Assembly: GCA_037074615.1 (NCBI GenBank)
Contig: CM073532.1
Coordinates: 14,716,001 to 14,780,000 of the forward strand
Origin: Leucaena leucocephala
Lineage: Eukaryota; Streptophyta; Magnoliopsida; Fabales; Fabaceae
Length of the DNA stretch: 64,000 bases
Direction: 5' to 3'
This document shows, in pieces, positions 22,717 to 35,783 of this stretch. The translations under genes and the position numbers were made by a program. Numbering within the stretch: the first letter of the stretch is position 1; every line of letters begins with the position of its first letter. The notes under the pieces were generated by a model. The model ran no database searches. It worked only from the letters and a program-made list of their open reading frames with translations, and was not told the DNA's origin.

Positions 22717-25700
22717 ATGGTTCGAACAAGAAGAACGATTCCAGCAGAGGAACCACAAGAAGCTGGAAATCTTAATTAACTAATTTTAGAACGATTAGAG
22801 CAACAACAAAAGATGATAGAAGAGATGAGAGCTGCTCAGGCACGAAATGAGCAAGAAAGAGATGCTGTCATAGCCGCAGCAGTAGCAGCAGCTGTAAGTA
22901 ATTTAAGACCTCCAGAGCCTTCAGGAGCGACTAGTAGAGAACCTGAAGAAGTACCACAGCAGGCGGAACAGCCCCAGAGACGAGTTGAATTGAGGGAGGA
23001 GGCAGTTAGCATCCAACAATGGATGGTTCGGTTTTGCAAGCACAATCCTCCCATATTCGAAGGGACATTCGAAGTACAGATAGCAGAGAATTGGGTCAGT
23101 AGATTAGAGAAGATCTTTAAGGTCCTCGACTGCCCAACTAAAACCAAGGCCCAAATGGCCATCTATCAATTGGAGAAGGATGCGGATAGATGGTGGAAGA
23201 ATACAGAGTTACTTCTCCAAGCAAGAGACATTCCAGTTACCTGGGAAGTATTTCTTGAGCAATTTTACGAGAAATATTTCCCTCAATCCGTCAGAGATGA
23301 AAGGGAGGCCGAGTTCCTTGTACTGAGACAAGGAGAAAAAGAAGCTTTTGACGAATACTTGGCCAAGTTCATCCAGCTATCCCAGTATTCTACGTATCTA
23401 CGCCAAGTGGATAACGAACGCTGGATGATCGAAAGAATGATTCGAGGGTTGAATTCCATGCTAAAGGAGAAGTTAACTCCTCAACAATACAGCCAGTTCA
23501 ATAAGGCTGTGGAAGCATGCCGAATTGTAGAGAACAGCATGAATCATCGAATGCTATCCAGATCCAGGAATAAGGATAAGGCGACCCCTGACAAGGCCGG
23601 TCGGAATCAAGAAGCTGCAGGAGGGAGCGGCTATAAGAAGAGGAAGCGACCGTGGCAGAACAAAAGGCCAAATAAAGGAAATTTTCGCGGCAGATCCAAC
23701 AACAGGGATTCAAAGGCCCCAGTTTGTGAAAAGTGAAACTCCTCCCTTAGACTCCTCAAAGTACACTTGCGGAAGCAATATTAGCTTGATTATATCTTAA
23801 CTTAGGCCCAAAAATTTAAAATTTTACTCTTAAGTTCCTTATTCTGAACCTTTATTTTGAGAACTGGTTAATGTCATTCTACACATCCAAACAAGGCTTA
23901 TTACCTATCCACGTAATGCCCCAGATGTGTACAACTGGCTCACCAAATTTCGTGGCCAAACTCCTACGTTTACTAGGTCAAACTGAGGTCAAAACACTGC
24001 TACCTCAGGACCTGCGAATTTCTCTTTTAATTCGTCATCCACAAATTGAACATGCCAAACAATATTTATTAATGAATAACAAAGTGTCATACAACAAAGC
24101 ATATATAAAATTCTCATATTTCTATTACATCTTTTTCTGCCCGAATTTCGGTAGCATAACCGCTACATTCCTTCTGTAGAAAGTAACTGATCTTGTATCG
24201 ATTCGGTAATCCCGTAGGAGCTACCATTCTATGTAAGTACCCAGGAAAGACTGGATGAACCTGCTAGGTCCACTCACTTCCAGCCTCCTTAGACAGCACC
24301 TACGTACACAGTACGTATCAGTTCCTTTCTTTGTTCCTTCTTCGTTGCCAGAATTTTGGCAGCCTAACGGCGTCTCTTAAAATTTCCATATTTTATTTTG
24401 ACAGAACCTCCCCTGTAATGTTATATATGGGAATGAGATTCGGGGGAATCTCAGTAGTAATAATCATAACAATATATGTAATGCAGAGTGACGGTGCTTG
24501 CTTGTGATTGTGTACAGATAAGTATGTGCGTGCTTCCATATTCAATAACATATGATCATAGCATTGTAATAGAGCTTCAAGCATAACATATAAGACAACA
24601 ATCCACCCAAACAATAGCACAACAAATCACAAAGCCATTACATAAAAGCTAGGATTAGTTACTACCTCAAAAGCAGAACTTCAGAACTTCTCTACTACTT
24701 CCAACTTCACCAGAACTTCCTTTCTTCTTTCTTTCTCTCACTTTCTCTCTCAAGAACTTCCTTCTCACTCTAAAAAGGCTCTTGGCCGTGCATGATGAAT
24801 GAATGGGGGGTATTTATAGTTTTGGTCAATGGCATTTCCGTAATTTTGAAGCCATCTGATCCTGTGGTCCTGGTTTTTCCAGAATTTCCTATTTTTCTTT
24901 ATTCCTTTTACTGCATCATGCATGACATCATCTCCATGCCACCTCATGGGACACCTCATCATGCACATTTCTCACATGGCAAAATTGCAAGCTTCTTGGA
25001 CACCTCATCAGCTAACTCAGCAGTTCCAGTCCAATCCAGTACCGGTCCGGTCTGATTTCCCACAAACTGGACTCACCAGCTAAGATTATGCCATGTGTCC
25101 TTAACTTTTCTTCTTCCTCTAAGATGACGCCATGTGGCATTTAGAAGGGACCTTTCATGCCTTCCAATGCTATCCAGATAAGTCCTGGACTTTATCTGAT
25201 CACCTCCTCGGTTATCATGCCGACCGAGTAACTTTACTTTATGGAAACAACATTAAAATAGTATTTTAATGCCACTTTTTCCCACATACTTCATGGGCTA
25301 CGTTTTTGGGCTCTGGGAACATCATCTTGGGTCTCTGATCTAGCCCAAGTACTCTGATGGCTCGATTTCCAAGAAACATCCCTTGGCAAATTACCCAAAT
25401 ACCCCCAGGTCCCCTTCTTGCCCTATTTTAACCCTAAGGGTAAAATCATCATTTTACACCCTTCTGTACTCTGTCACAGTATATACTGACTCAAAGTAAC
25501 TTTATCTGTATGTACCTTGGCTTCTGGGCCTATCCAGAATGACCAAAATACCCTTCATACATCTACTACCCCTTTAATACAACTCAGGGGCATTTTCGTA
25601 ATTTAGCACTTTTCCGGGGTTCTGCCGGACACTGGCCCACCTATCAGTCCAAGGGTCTTACTGGGCCTTTGTTGGCGCCATTATTGGGCCTTTCAGAGTC

Positions 25701-26899
25701 TATTACCTTCATGGCACGCATTACGAGGAATCTTCCCCCGTTAATGTTTATTGAATATTTTATCTATTATTCACCGTTTATACCCATATCCGGACACCGG
25801 CTCCTTCTGTCCGATACACTTTCCTGCGGTGATCAGGCATCCCTGTGAGTCATACCAGTCATCTGACTGAGGTTATCCGAACTCATTCAGTCCCTTTTCG
25901 AATACCGATAAATTTCCCTATCTGATACCCGGAGGCCTCACACTCCCGTCTGGATTTTCTGATTTGTGAATAACTTTTTCTACAGGCCTCCTATCGGTAT
26001 TCTGTCAGTTTCCTGACATCCTCCCCATAAGACGCATCATCCTGTATTTTCTCACCTAGATCTGAAATCTAGGATATCCGGTATGAATTTTTATAACTTT
26101 TGGACGATCGGTCCATTTCTGGCTATCTGGAGTCTTCAAAAATTCCTGTATTAAGCCAAATTACTGAGCGTCACTTGCTTTCTCTACCGGTGAAATCTGG
26201 GACTGAAATGCTTTCGAACAGTCCAAACCACTTCCGGCCTGACTTTCTTTAATTATACTTTAGCCCCAAGGAACTTTTCTTCTTTTCAATTAAGTCCCTT
26301 TTATTTGGCTAAAATTACACTTAAGGACCCCACCTTTTTCTCTACTTTTCCTTTTTGGCTTTATACTTTCCATAATTGCACTTAAGCCCTTTCATTTTCT
26401 TTCTTTTGTAATTTAATCCCTTTCTTTGCATAAATGGCCATCATATCTCTAGAGACTTTCACTATATCAGTCCCTGGACTTAGTTTAGTCCCTAAAAACC
26501 CTCTGTATGTTTCGGGGAGTTCTGCTCAAAGGGATATTCCTCACATTCCTCATTTTGAACCTAGGTGAACTGTCCCGATTCTGTAGGTTAAAGACTTAAC
26601 TCATCTTTAAATCCTAAAGGACTTAGCTCATCCCTCAGATTCCTACAAAATACAGGTAAGTGATCCGCCCATATCAGATTACTACCCTGGGACTACGGGT
26701 TTAGCAGCCTGCCCATATCAGACTACCTCCCAGTTCTCCTAGACCAAAAATCGGGATGTTACAAAAAGTATGGAAAGAATCATGGTGATAGACCATGTTT
26801 AATGGGCCAGAACGTTTGTTACACCTGCAGAAAGCCCGGACATTTTTCCAAAGAATGTCCTCAAGCTATAACTTATCCAAGGCCAAGGACGGCAGGATG
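22717..26899 (+). pseudogene. gag of element H, split by a solo LTR
   Basis: ATG at 22717 (MVRTRR). A stop at 22777 is consistent with CAA to TAA. It is open from 22813 to 23733 and continues in frame at 26769 after the LTR insertion (TSD AAAAG). Domains: coiled Ala-rich N-terminus; retrotransposon gag domain with NWVSRLEKIF, DADRWW, FLEQFYEKYFP and ECxx-type C-terminus; a basic KKRKRPWQNKRP tail. The zinc-knuckle region follows (CEKYGKNHGDRPC then CYTCRKPGHFSKEC, a CCHC knuckle). A TGA at 26898, consistent with CGA decay, separates it from protease. This is the best-preserved gag in the window. Confidence 0.88.
23734..26763 (-). mobile_element. Solo LTR, family C2, in gag of element H
   Basis: 3030 bp with perfect TSD AAAAG (23729-23733 and 26764-26768). 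The minus strand runs TGTAACATCCCG to the end GGAGTTTCA. The TATA complement is at 24811-24818. The CCCATAT hairpins near its start are at 26668 and 26712. It has no GTCGCGAC array, unlike subfamily C1. Confidence 0.9.
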
Positions 26900-26900
26900 A

Positions 26901-27185
26901 GTGTTTGCACTCACTAGAGAGGACGCTCAACGATCATCTGAGATGATCCAAGGTACAATCTATCTCAATGATCATGCTATGACTGCTCTATTTGATTCGG
27001 GTGCAAGTCATTCATTTATATCTTATGAATGTGCTAGATGCCTAGGCCTTCTGATCAGCAAGTTATGTTATGATATACAGGTGAGAACCCCCACCAATAC
27101 TAAAGTAATCACGTCTGATGCCTGTCTAAATAGTGTTGTGCGTTATGAGCACTGTAGTACCACCCTAGACCTGATTTGTAGATAG
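26901..27185 (+). pseudogene. Ty3/gypsy aspartic protease fragment
   Basis: Continues the gag frame after the TGA at 26898. VFALTREDA begins the segment. The catalytic motif is LFDSGASHSFIS (active-site Asp in DSGA). The frame runs to LDLICR and stops where a fragment of LTR-C begins. The second half of protease and all of pol are missing. Confidence 0.85.
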
Positions 27186-28420
27186 GATATGATGCGTACT
27201 TTGTACATAGGTACTGCCTAAGGAGGCTGGTAGTGAGTGGACCTAGCTGGTTCATCCAGTCTTTCCTAGGTACTTACGTAGAATGGTAGTTCTAATGAGA
27301 GTGAGAGAATTACCGAATCAGTACAGCTAGTATAGCTTCCGCAAGTGTGCTCTGAGGAGTCTAAGGCAGGATGTTTCATTTTGGTATCAGAGCAATAGGT
27401 TCTGGCATAGACCAGAAATGACTCTGGTTCAGAGCATAAGATTCTGGTACAGAACATAAGGTTCTGGCTCAGTGATACTCTGATTTAGAAAGAGTATTTT
27501 CCCTTGAGTGCGTGAGAATGGCATTGAGTCGCGACTAATATGGTTGCAGGTCGCGACAGGTAGCCTCAAGAGGGTTTTAGTCGCGACGAATAAGTGAGAG
27601 GTCGTGACAGTTATTTACAGAGAGATTAGGTCGCGACGAGTATGTTCACGGGTCGCGACGGTATATCACAGGAAGCTAAGGTTGCGACGGGAAAGGTCTT
27701 GTGTCACGACTAAAGAGTTAGGGTTGCGACGTGAAGAGGCCTATGGTCGCGACGCGTAACGAGGCAGTGCGTGGCTAGTGCGCAAAATGGTCCAGGTCGC
27801 GATGTGAGAGGAGTTAGGTCGCGACTAAAGGACAGAGATGTTAAATTGTGATGACTAGATGGAGATGGTCGTGATAGAGAATGAGAGTCACGACTAGCCA
27901 ATACTCAGGTCATGATTAAGAAAGGACAGAGATCTAATGATGAGCTAGTTAGAATGAGGTAGATCCTCCATGTGATAACTAGGAGTAGATCTACATTGTA
28001 AAGGTTTTATTCAGCTGGGCTGAATAGAAAAGCTAAGAGCTAGAATGATGTTTGCCTAGAAGTCACCCTAGGACATGGCCTTAGGCTAAAGATGTGATGG
28101 GCTGATGTTCCCTAAGTAGAGGGATTCCATCACAGAGAAGTGATAGACCTAGGGTAGAGTACCCTAGAGGATAGAAATGATAGATGATGAATGAGATCCA
28201 TGCGATTGAAGTTCGCTAGGATCAAGAGAAAGTGGTAGAGAAGCATTGGCTAAGAGCACTCTAGGAGGTAGCTCAAGTTGTGAAGCCAATAGCAAGAGAA
28301 AGAGGCAATAGTTCAGGCAGGGGTCTGATCAAGGTGAAGATCAGGTTAGAGAGCAGAGATGTCAAAGTGGTGAGCCATGGCACATAGGAGTGTCTAGCAG
28401 GGCAATGCACATGGCACCTA
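27186..28420 (+). mobile_element. LARD-type fragment: LTR end, PBS, interior piece
   Basis: 27186-27378 is the last part of a plus LTR-C (ends ATGTTTCA). A PBS TGGTATCAGAGC follows at 27382-27393, then leader repeats, the GTCGCGAC array, and interior sequence similar to 9885-10170 and 11820-11880. Hairpins CTAGGGTA/TACCCTAG (near 28150), TATTCAGC/GCTGAATA (near 28008) and TGTGATGG/CCATCACA (28094-28133) are kept. No TSD found. It replaces the missing pol of element H. Confidence 0.75.
27528..27916 (+). repeat. GTCGCGAC palindrome array in LARD fragment
   Basis: The longest array. Clear octamers or close variants start at 27528, 27550, 27580, 27601, 27630, 27652, 27681, 27703, 27723, 27746, 27796, 27818, 27868, 27887 and 27909, with weaker ones near 27767 and 27845. 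The first six steps alternate strictly 22, 30, 21, 29, 22, 29, a period of about 51 bp. Decayed copies are mostly C-to-T or G-to-A. Confidence 0.85.
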
Positions 28421-29627
28421 TATTATGTCTTCTGACCTTACATTCAGTATCTAGACCCTTTATATCATTAACATTTTTATACTGGGTCTAAACTCAATTA
28501 CAGATCCCTTGCGAAATGACCAAAAAACCCCTGGGTGCCCTATTATGCACTATCTTAACCCTAAGGGCAAAATTGTCATTTTACACCTTTCTGTACCTCG
28601 TCAGGGCATATACTAAATCTGGTTAACTTCTCCTATATATATCTTGGCCTCTAGGCCTATCCAGAATGACCAAAATGCCCTTCATACGCCTATTACCCCT
28701 TTGGTACAACACAGGGGCATTTTCATAATTTCACACTTTTTCGGGGTTCTGCCGGACACTGGCCCACCTATCAGTCAAAGAGTCTTATTGGGCCTTTATT
28801 GGCGCCATTATTGGGCCATTCTGGGTCCATTAACTTTATGGCACGCATTACGAGGAATCTTCCTCTTGCACAGTTCACTGAATATTTTATTATTATTCAC
28901 CGTTTATACACCTTTCCGGACACCGGCTCCTTCTGCCAGATACACTGCCCTACTGTGTCTGGGCAGCCATTTGGGTCATAACGGGCATCTGACTGTTGTT
29001 ACCCGACCTCATTCAGTCTTAGTTTAAATACCGATAAATCTCCCTATCGGATCCCTGGAGGCCTCATACCCCGTCTGGATTTTCCTACAGACCTCCTATC
29101 GGTATTCTATCAGTTTCCCGACATCCGCCCCATAAGGGTGCATCATCCTGTAATTTCTTACTTATATCTGAAATATAGGGTATCCGGTAGGAATTTTTAT
29201 AACTTTTGGACGATCAGTCCATTTCTGGCTATCTGGAGTCTTCAAAAATTTCTGTATTAGGCTGGATTATCCGGCGTCATTTGCTCTACCTACTGGTGGG
29301 ATATGGGGCTGATCGGAGTACGATCACTGTTTTTGCCTATTTTAGGTCCAAGTTTTCATAATTACACTTTTGCCCCGGAAACTTTTCTTCTTTTCAACTA
29401 AGTCCCTTTATTTGGCTAAAATTACACTTAAGGACCCCACATTTTTGTCTACCTTTCTTTCCTAACCTTAAACTTTCCTTAATTGCATTTAAGTCCTTTC
29501 ATTTCCTTTCTTTTGCAATTTAATCCTTTTCTTTACATAAAGGACCACATCTTTTTCCTGAAAAAGAACTCATACATTCCATCTAATCTGTACATAGAAA
29601 TCAGTACAGAAAATTAAGGATATTATA
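28421..29627 (-). mobile_element. Inverted U3 half of a family-B LTR
   Basis: Matches the U3 part of LTR-B on the minus strand, with its 5' terminus (TGTAATATCC, here TATAATATCC) at 29627. It lacks R-U5 and TATA. It abuts a plus-strand LTR-B tail at 29632, so the two halves of the 3' LTR of element H point in opposite directions. Confidence 0.75.
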
Positions 29628-29631
29628 TTTC

Positions 29632-32600
29632 TTATTTGTCAAGGAATGGTCAACCAATGATTTTTCCCTAAAATATAATTAAGTTATCTTCATGTAGCAA
29701 TTTGAACCACTTCATTTCGATTTTTGTAGAATTAGTTATGATTTTTCAAAGTCAGGTCACTCATCTGGAATTTGCCACAGTGAACAGTACCCGATAAGAA
29801 AAAAAATCCAGATTAAGAGTTTAGACTTCAGTAACCCTGAAAGTGGTTCTAAATGTAACATCCCTAATTTCGGTACTAAATTGTATGTACAGGTTAAATG
29901 AAATATATGAGATTTTTGGAAAAGATGTGGCCATATTTATGTAAAGAAAAGGATTAATTGGAAGAAGAAGAAAGTCTAAAAGCCAAAGTACAAAATTAAA
30001 AAAATGCCACTATGATGCCTTAAGAAACCAGAAGTAAATGGAGGGCATTTTGGTCATTTCACACAATGGATGGATATCAGAGGAAATTTGATAATAAATT
30101 ATTATAATTAATATGAGAATTTATGGAGTTGACAGAAGTCAAAAAGGAGTCCTGTAGAATTAATTATGGAATTTACGGTGAAAAAGGACACCGATAAAGG
30201 GTTAAAGGAAACGTATGTAATTTTTAACAGGCCTTCTGGGTCTCAGAAAATTATGAAACTTTGTAGAGAATTCATTTTATATTAGAATGAATTTCTAAAA
30301 ATGTTAGAATAATTAAAAGAGGTGATTAGCATTTATGCTAAGATCAGGGTAATTTACGGATATCGGTATAAGGAAATTACATTGGGATTTGGGCCAATTA
30401 GCTATTGGACCTAAAAGAGGTCTAACATGTCATCCTAGGCCAGCCCAATAAGGCCCAAAAGTTGTCTTGGAGCCATGGTGGGACCCACATGGACTTTTGA
30501 AAATAAAGAAAAAGAGAATAAAGTAAGAATTAGGTTTTGCACATGGTGGGACCCACATGGACTCAAAAATGGCGCCAAAGATGTAGTCTTAGATGTCTCA
30601 AGTGGTGCCATGCTAGTGATGTCATGGTGGTGAGGTCATGAGCCAAAGTGAAAAGACATTCCAAGATCAAACCTTTAACCATTAGATTAAATAGTTTCCA
30701 AAGTGATCTTGGCCTTCAAATGGCACATGACTTTTGCTATAAATAACCCCTTCCCATTCATTCTTCACACCCAAGAGCTCCTTTAGAGTGAGAAGTGAGT
30801 TCTAGAGAAAGAAAGTGGAAGAAAGCAAGGAAGAAGCAAGGGTCTTGAAGGAGCAAGTAAGGTAAGTTGATGTTCTTCACTTTACCATTTCGGTTTGCAC
30901 TGTTCATGCACTGTTCATGATAGAAGAAAGTGGAATTTCAATGATTTAATGCTTCCATTGAGTTTATATGATGATTTTGTGTAGGATTGGAAAGGTTTTG
31001 AACCTTGGAAACCATTGGAATTAAAGGTTATAATGTTGAAAATTCCTTACGGGTACGGTTCACTCGTGTGAACAGTGATTTGAATTTTATAATTTTGATG
31101 CTTCCAATGGTCTTAAAATGAGATTTTGTGTGGGGGTAAAGTGGAGGAACAAGTATGGGAAGCATTGGAACCAAAATGGGAATTTTTGGAAAAAGGGAGC
31201 TTATTGAAACTAGACTTGGATTTTGTTTGGAATAGAGTTATAATTTGGTAATTATCTTGTAATGCCTAGGTTTTGACATTTGTGGTAAGGAAAGACCATT
31301 ACAAGAAGGAAAGGAACAAGGATCTACAAGAGGTAGCAAGAATATCTAACTATAAACTTATGTGCTTTGATTGTTTTGCTTACTTGTTATGCATGAAGGT
31401 TTGGTTGAGCATGGAATATTGTGTGATGATGATGATCATGTGATATGAGTATGTGATACTCCTTGCAATATATGTCATGACAATATGCATATTAGAGTTG
31501 CTTATGTATAAGCATGAATTAGCTCCCATTGCATGATAACATGTTAGGCATTCAATCAAACATGCATAACCTTATAGTTTATATTACTTGCTATTGGGAT
31601 TTCCATGAAATCTCATTCCTTCCATATAATTAAACATGCTCTAGGTGCTGGATATTCTCAAGGCAAGAGGGTAAATGTTGATGGATGACTATACATAATT
31701 TAAAGAGTGTGCACTTTAATTACAAGATGATGTTTTGGTTTGTATGATGCATGCTACTCATAAATCCAATCTGAGGTAGTATACTTCCATCGGTATTTTG
31801 ATTGTCTTATATGATGAGTTTTCATATGAAATTTGGTATGAACATAGATAAGATCTATATCTTTAAATGGACACCAAGAAAGCCTCATTTGGTTAAGAAC
31901 TCGAATTGTTATGATTTTTCAAAGTTAGAAGTTGAAATCTGGAATAAGGTAAAATGACTACTCAGAGGCAGTGAGGTTCATGCGCTAATTTCATATAGTA
32001 AACGAATGAGTTTTTCCTCAAAATTTTGTGAGATTAAATTATACATATGTAGATTTAAATCCATATGTAATTCAACTCAATTGGATAAGTATACAAGGAG
32101 AAAAGAATTTTTGAAAATACGGCAAAGAAACTGGAACTTCCAGATTTACCAAATGAACAGTAAAGTTCAACAAATAAACTGATTTGATATGGACAACAAG
32201 ATCTCATTTTCATATTTGTCTCTCAAAGTTAAATGAAATATATTTCATTAGAAATTGGAATCACCTTAAAACGATTTTTCTAGATTTAGTTATGAATTTC
32301 CAAAGTTCAAGTTGTAATCTGGAATTACCCAGTGAATAGTGGCAGTGAACAGTAACCGTAAGCCCAACTCTTGGAAACTCGTACTTTTGAGGTTAAGAGG
32401 TATTTCAATGTTCTAAAATAGTTCCAATTGAGTATAAGTAAGGTTAAGGATGAAGTTTAAAATCTAAGGTTAAGGTTTTAAGGTTAAGACTTAAAGATAT
32501 TTGTTAGAAAATACCGTTGTGCTGGTAGACTATACAAAGTACTGTGTACGTAGGTGCTGTCTAAGGAGGCTGGAAGTGAGTGGACCTAGCCGGTTCATCC

Positions 32601-32807
32601 AGTCTTTCCTGGGTACTTGCGTAGAATGGTAGTTCTCATGGGGAATTACCAAATCAGTATAGTTATTTTCTACCAGGATTTGCGGCAAGAGAGATATAAT
32701 CCACTTCAAGAGAGCTATAGCAAGAGTACTTTGAGAGATATAAAGGAGGATGTTTCACTAAGTGCTACTGAATGGTCCTTAAGATATATAAAAATAAGGA
32801 TGTGACA
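29632..32807 (+). mobile_element. 3' tail of element H 3' LTR, split by LTR-D
   Basis: 29632-29853 plus 32758-32807 rebuild the last approximately 270 bp of LTR-B, ending GATGTGACA at 32807, followed by the TSD CTCTG. The upstream part of this LTR is missing in plus orientation. Confidence 0.8.
29854..32757 (+). mobile_element. Solo LTR, family D
   Basis: 2904 bp, TGTAACATCCC...GATGTTTCA, flanked by CTAAA (29849-29853) and CTAAG (32758-32762), a TSD with one mismatch. TATA at 30738-30745 (TATAAATA), then a purine-rich leader. It has a strong donor-like site at 30862 and acceptor-like site at 31644, and a leader hairpin GATTTC/GAAATC near 31600. It diverges from the other families over most of its length but shares the last 230 bp and the leader layout. 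Confidence 0.88.
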
Positions 32808-32812
32808 CTCTG

Positions 32813-32860
32813 AGCCAGAGCCCTTTCTGGTCTATGCCAGAACTTTTTGCTCTGATACTA
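32813..32860 (-). promoter_or_regulatory. Leader start and PBS of element K
   Basis: Continuation of 16609-16823 across element H. The complement of the PBS at 32849-32860 reads GCTCTGATACTA (one change from the tRNA-iMet match), followed by the LTR end at 32864. Confidence 0.75.
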
Positions 32861-32863
32861 AAA

Positions 32864-35783
32864 TGTCACATCCTAATTTTCATACGTCTTAGGGACTATT
32901 TGGTAGCATCTGGAACCACTTTCAAGGTCAATGAAGTCAAATTTCTCAATCTGGAGTTTTACTCTTATCGAATACTGTTCACTGTGTAAATTTCACACGA
33001 GTGACCTGACTTCGAAAAATCATAACTAGTTTTAGAAAAATTGAAATGAAGTGGTTAAAATTGCTACATGAAGCTAACTCAATTTTATTTCAGGAAAAAA
33101 TAACTAGTTGACACTCCTTGACTAAGTCAACGTCAGTAAACGTTACAACTTTACTGTTCATCCAACATTTTCTCCTGAATCCAGCATTTTGGTCCCAACT
33201 TTGATAAATAATATCTCCACGTGTAGACATCCAAATAAGGAATTCTATATATCAAATTGAAGCTTGATATGTCTACTATTTACCATAAAAATATCATATA
33301 TTTATTCAACCATTTACTATTTTTGATTACACATCAAACATCACCACGAGTTACTGTTCATGGTGGCAAAATTCTGCAATCAACTTTACATACATATGCA
33401 TAACATAAATCAATCACATATCAATCATGCTAAATAATTAACTTCTCTTCATGTATCCTCATCTCCTCCATCTTGAGAAGATCTGCTGTAATTAGAATGA
33501 TATGGACAGGGTGAGATTTTAAAGGAAATCTCAGTAGCAAACAGTACTAAACAATGTATGCATCATTGATTGATATTAGTGCTTGCTTGTGATTGTGTCA
33601 GCATAATGTAATGTGCATGCTTCCATGTAACATATGAAATACAATTGGCCACAGTAATCATAGTACAGAGCTTCAACAATTACATATTAACATCAATTAA
33701 TCAAGCCATAACACAATCAGTCATATATTCAACACATACAAGTTTAGGTACATTTACTACCTGGCATGTAGCCCTTCCTTTAGTCCTTAATCTTTAATCT
33801 GAGGTTCCATCTTTCATAGGTCAGAGCCTATACATAGCATAATAATATTTTATTATTATCTCATCCAGCATAACTCTACTTTACTCAGCCTATCTTGAGG
33901 TAATACCCCTATCCTGTCAACCCCTAACTTTCTTTCTATCCACGGCTATCCTTATAGAGAGAGATATTCTTCTATTCTGACTATCTAATTAATAAGAACA
34001 ATCCTCTAATTTATTAGAGCAGGGACTAGAATAAATTACTTACCTTATTCCTAAGCTTGCTGAGTCCCTAAGCTCCTTGGATTGCTCCTAGCTTCGCCAA
34101 AACTCCTTCTTTCTCTTTCTCTCTTTCTTTTCTCTCCTCTTCTTGTTATTGTCGTGGGTGGTGTGAATGAAATGGCAAGGGGGTGGGGCATTTATAGGTG
34201 GAGAAAAGTAAAATGGATGGCTCAGATCGAATCGCGTTGAATGGCTTAGATCGCTTTGCTTGCTCACCAAGTCTTGCTTACATCACTATGATGACATCAT
34301 CCTCCATGACGACTCATCAAAAGTGACATCATAATGGACACCTCACACGCTTAGGTGGTGCCATGGTGACACCTCGCCAGCTGACTCAGCGCTTCCAGAG
34401 AATTCCAGAGTCTTATACCGAAATCAACGGCTGAGATCATGCCATGTGTCCTTAGCTTTTTTCTTCTTCCTCCAGATCAGTTCCATGTAACATCTTTAGG
34501 GCACCTTTCATGCCATCCCATGGCTTCCATATAAGCTCAAGACTTTATCTGATCAATTCCCCGGTTATCACGTAACCGAGTAACCTTACTTTATTGAAAA
34601 CTCTCTAAAACATTATTTTAATGCCACTAATTCACATATTCCTTGGGCTACGTTTTTGCACCCTGGGAATGTTATCTTGGGTATCTGATCAAGTTCAAGT
34701 ACTCTGATGGCTCGATTCCCAAGAAACATCCCTTGGCAAATTACCAAAATGCCATTGGTTCCTCTTGATTTACTCTAATAAGTCTAGGGGCCTTATTATC
34801 TTTTCACATATTACTAGAGTATTCTCTAACCCTGGTCAACTATCCAGATAACCTTTCTTGACTGTTTGACCTTAGTCAAATGACCAAAATACCATTTACT
34901 CATTCTTTAGCTATTTTATAACATAAGGACATTTTCGTCATTTTGCACCTTTCTCCGGACACTGGCCCCTTTTATCCAATGAACTGATATCCTGGGTCTG
35001 GGCCTTCCTTGGCGTTACTATGGGCATCTGTGTTACGTCATCTGGGCTCATTTAGTCCCAGTTTATTTACTGCTAAATCTCCCTATCGGATACCAGGAGC
35101 TCACAAACTCCTGTCTCAATTCACTAAAAAGTGAATAACTTTTTCTACAGAACTCCTTTCGGGATTCTGTCAGTTCCCTGACCTCCGTCTTCACAGGATA
35201 CATATTCCTGTAACTTTTCACTCATATCTGAGGTCCAGGAGACTTGATAAAAATTTCACATAACTTTTTCATTATCAGATAATTTTCAGCTATCTGGAAC
35301 TTTGATAAAATTTCCGTATTAAGCCAGATTAACAAGCATCACTTCCTCTATCTATTGGTGAAGTTTGGGACTGAAATGCTTCTGGGCAGTTCTAAGCCAC
35401 TTTTGGCTCAACTTTTTATAATTACCATTTTGCCCCTTGACTTTTCATAAATTACACTTATGTCCTCACATTTGGCTAAAATTAAACTTAAAGACCCCAC
35501 ATTTTTGTCTACTTTCTCTTTTGACCTTATAACTTGTGTCTATTTTTACTTTTGCACCAAGAGACTTTTAGACTTTTCACTTTAGTCCCTTTCTTTTCTG
35601 AAATGACCATTATACCCCTGGGTCTTTTACTATTTACATATAAGTCCCTGCGCTTTTACTTATTCGTAGTTTAGTCCCTAAAAACCATCTGTATGTTTCT
35701 AGGACTTCTGCTCAAAGGGGTCTGTAGCCTATCTATTTCAGGTTACTTTCTGAGTCTCTGGGCCTAAAAATTGGGATATTACA
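32864..35783 (-). mobile_element. 5' LTR of element K
   Basis: 2920 bp. The minus strand starts TGTAATATCCC at 35783 and ends GGATGTGACA at 32864, with the PBS next to it. TATA complement at 34189-34196. The leader hairpin GAGATTT/AAATCTC near 33512 is followed on its own strand by an acceptor-like TTACAG. It is inserted in a minus copia LTR; the right flank is CTATA. K's 3' LTR would lie left of the window or has been lost. Confidence 0.82.

Larger units (their letters stand above)
16824..32807 (+). mobile_element. Element H: Ty3/gypsy with ORF0-gag-protease, heavily nested
   Basis: Bounded by TSD CTCTG. The order is 5' LTR (16824-19665), PBS, ORF0, gag and the start of protease. RT, RNase H and integrase are absent: after 27185 the sequence switches to a LARD fragment, then an inverted LTR-B piece, then the last part of the 3' LTR (29632-29853 and 32758-32807). 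Solo LTRs sit at 19817-21925, 23734-26763 and 29854-32757. The intact outer TSD shows that the losses happened after insertion. Relatives of H are candidates for supplying LARD proteins. Confidence 0.85.
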
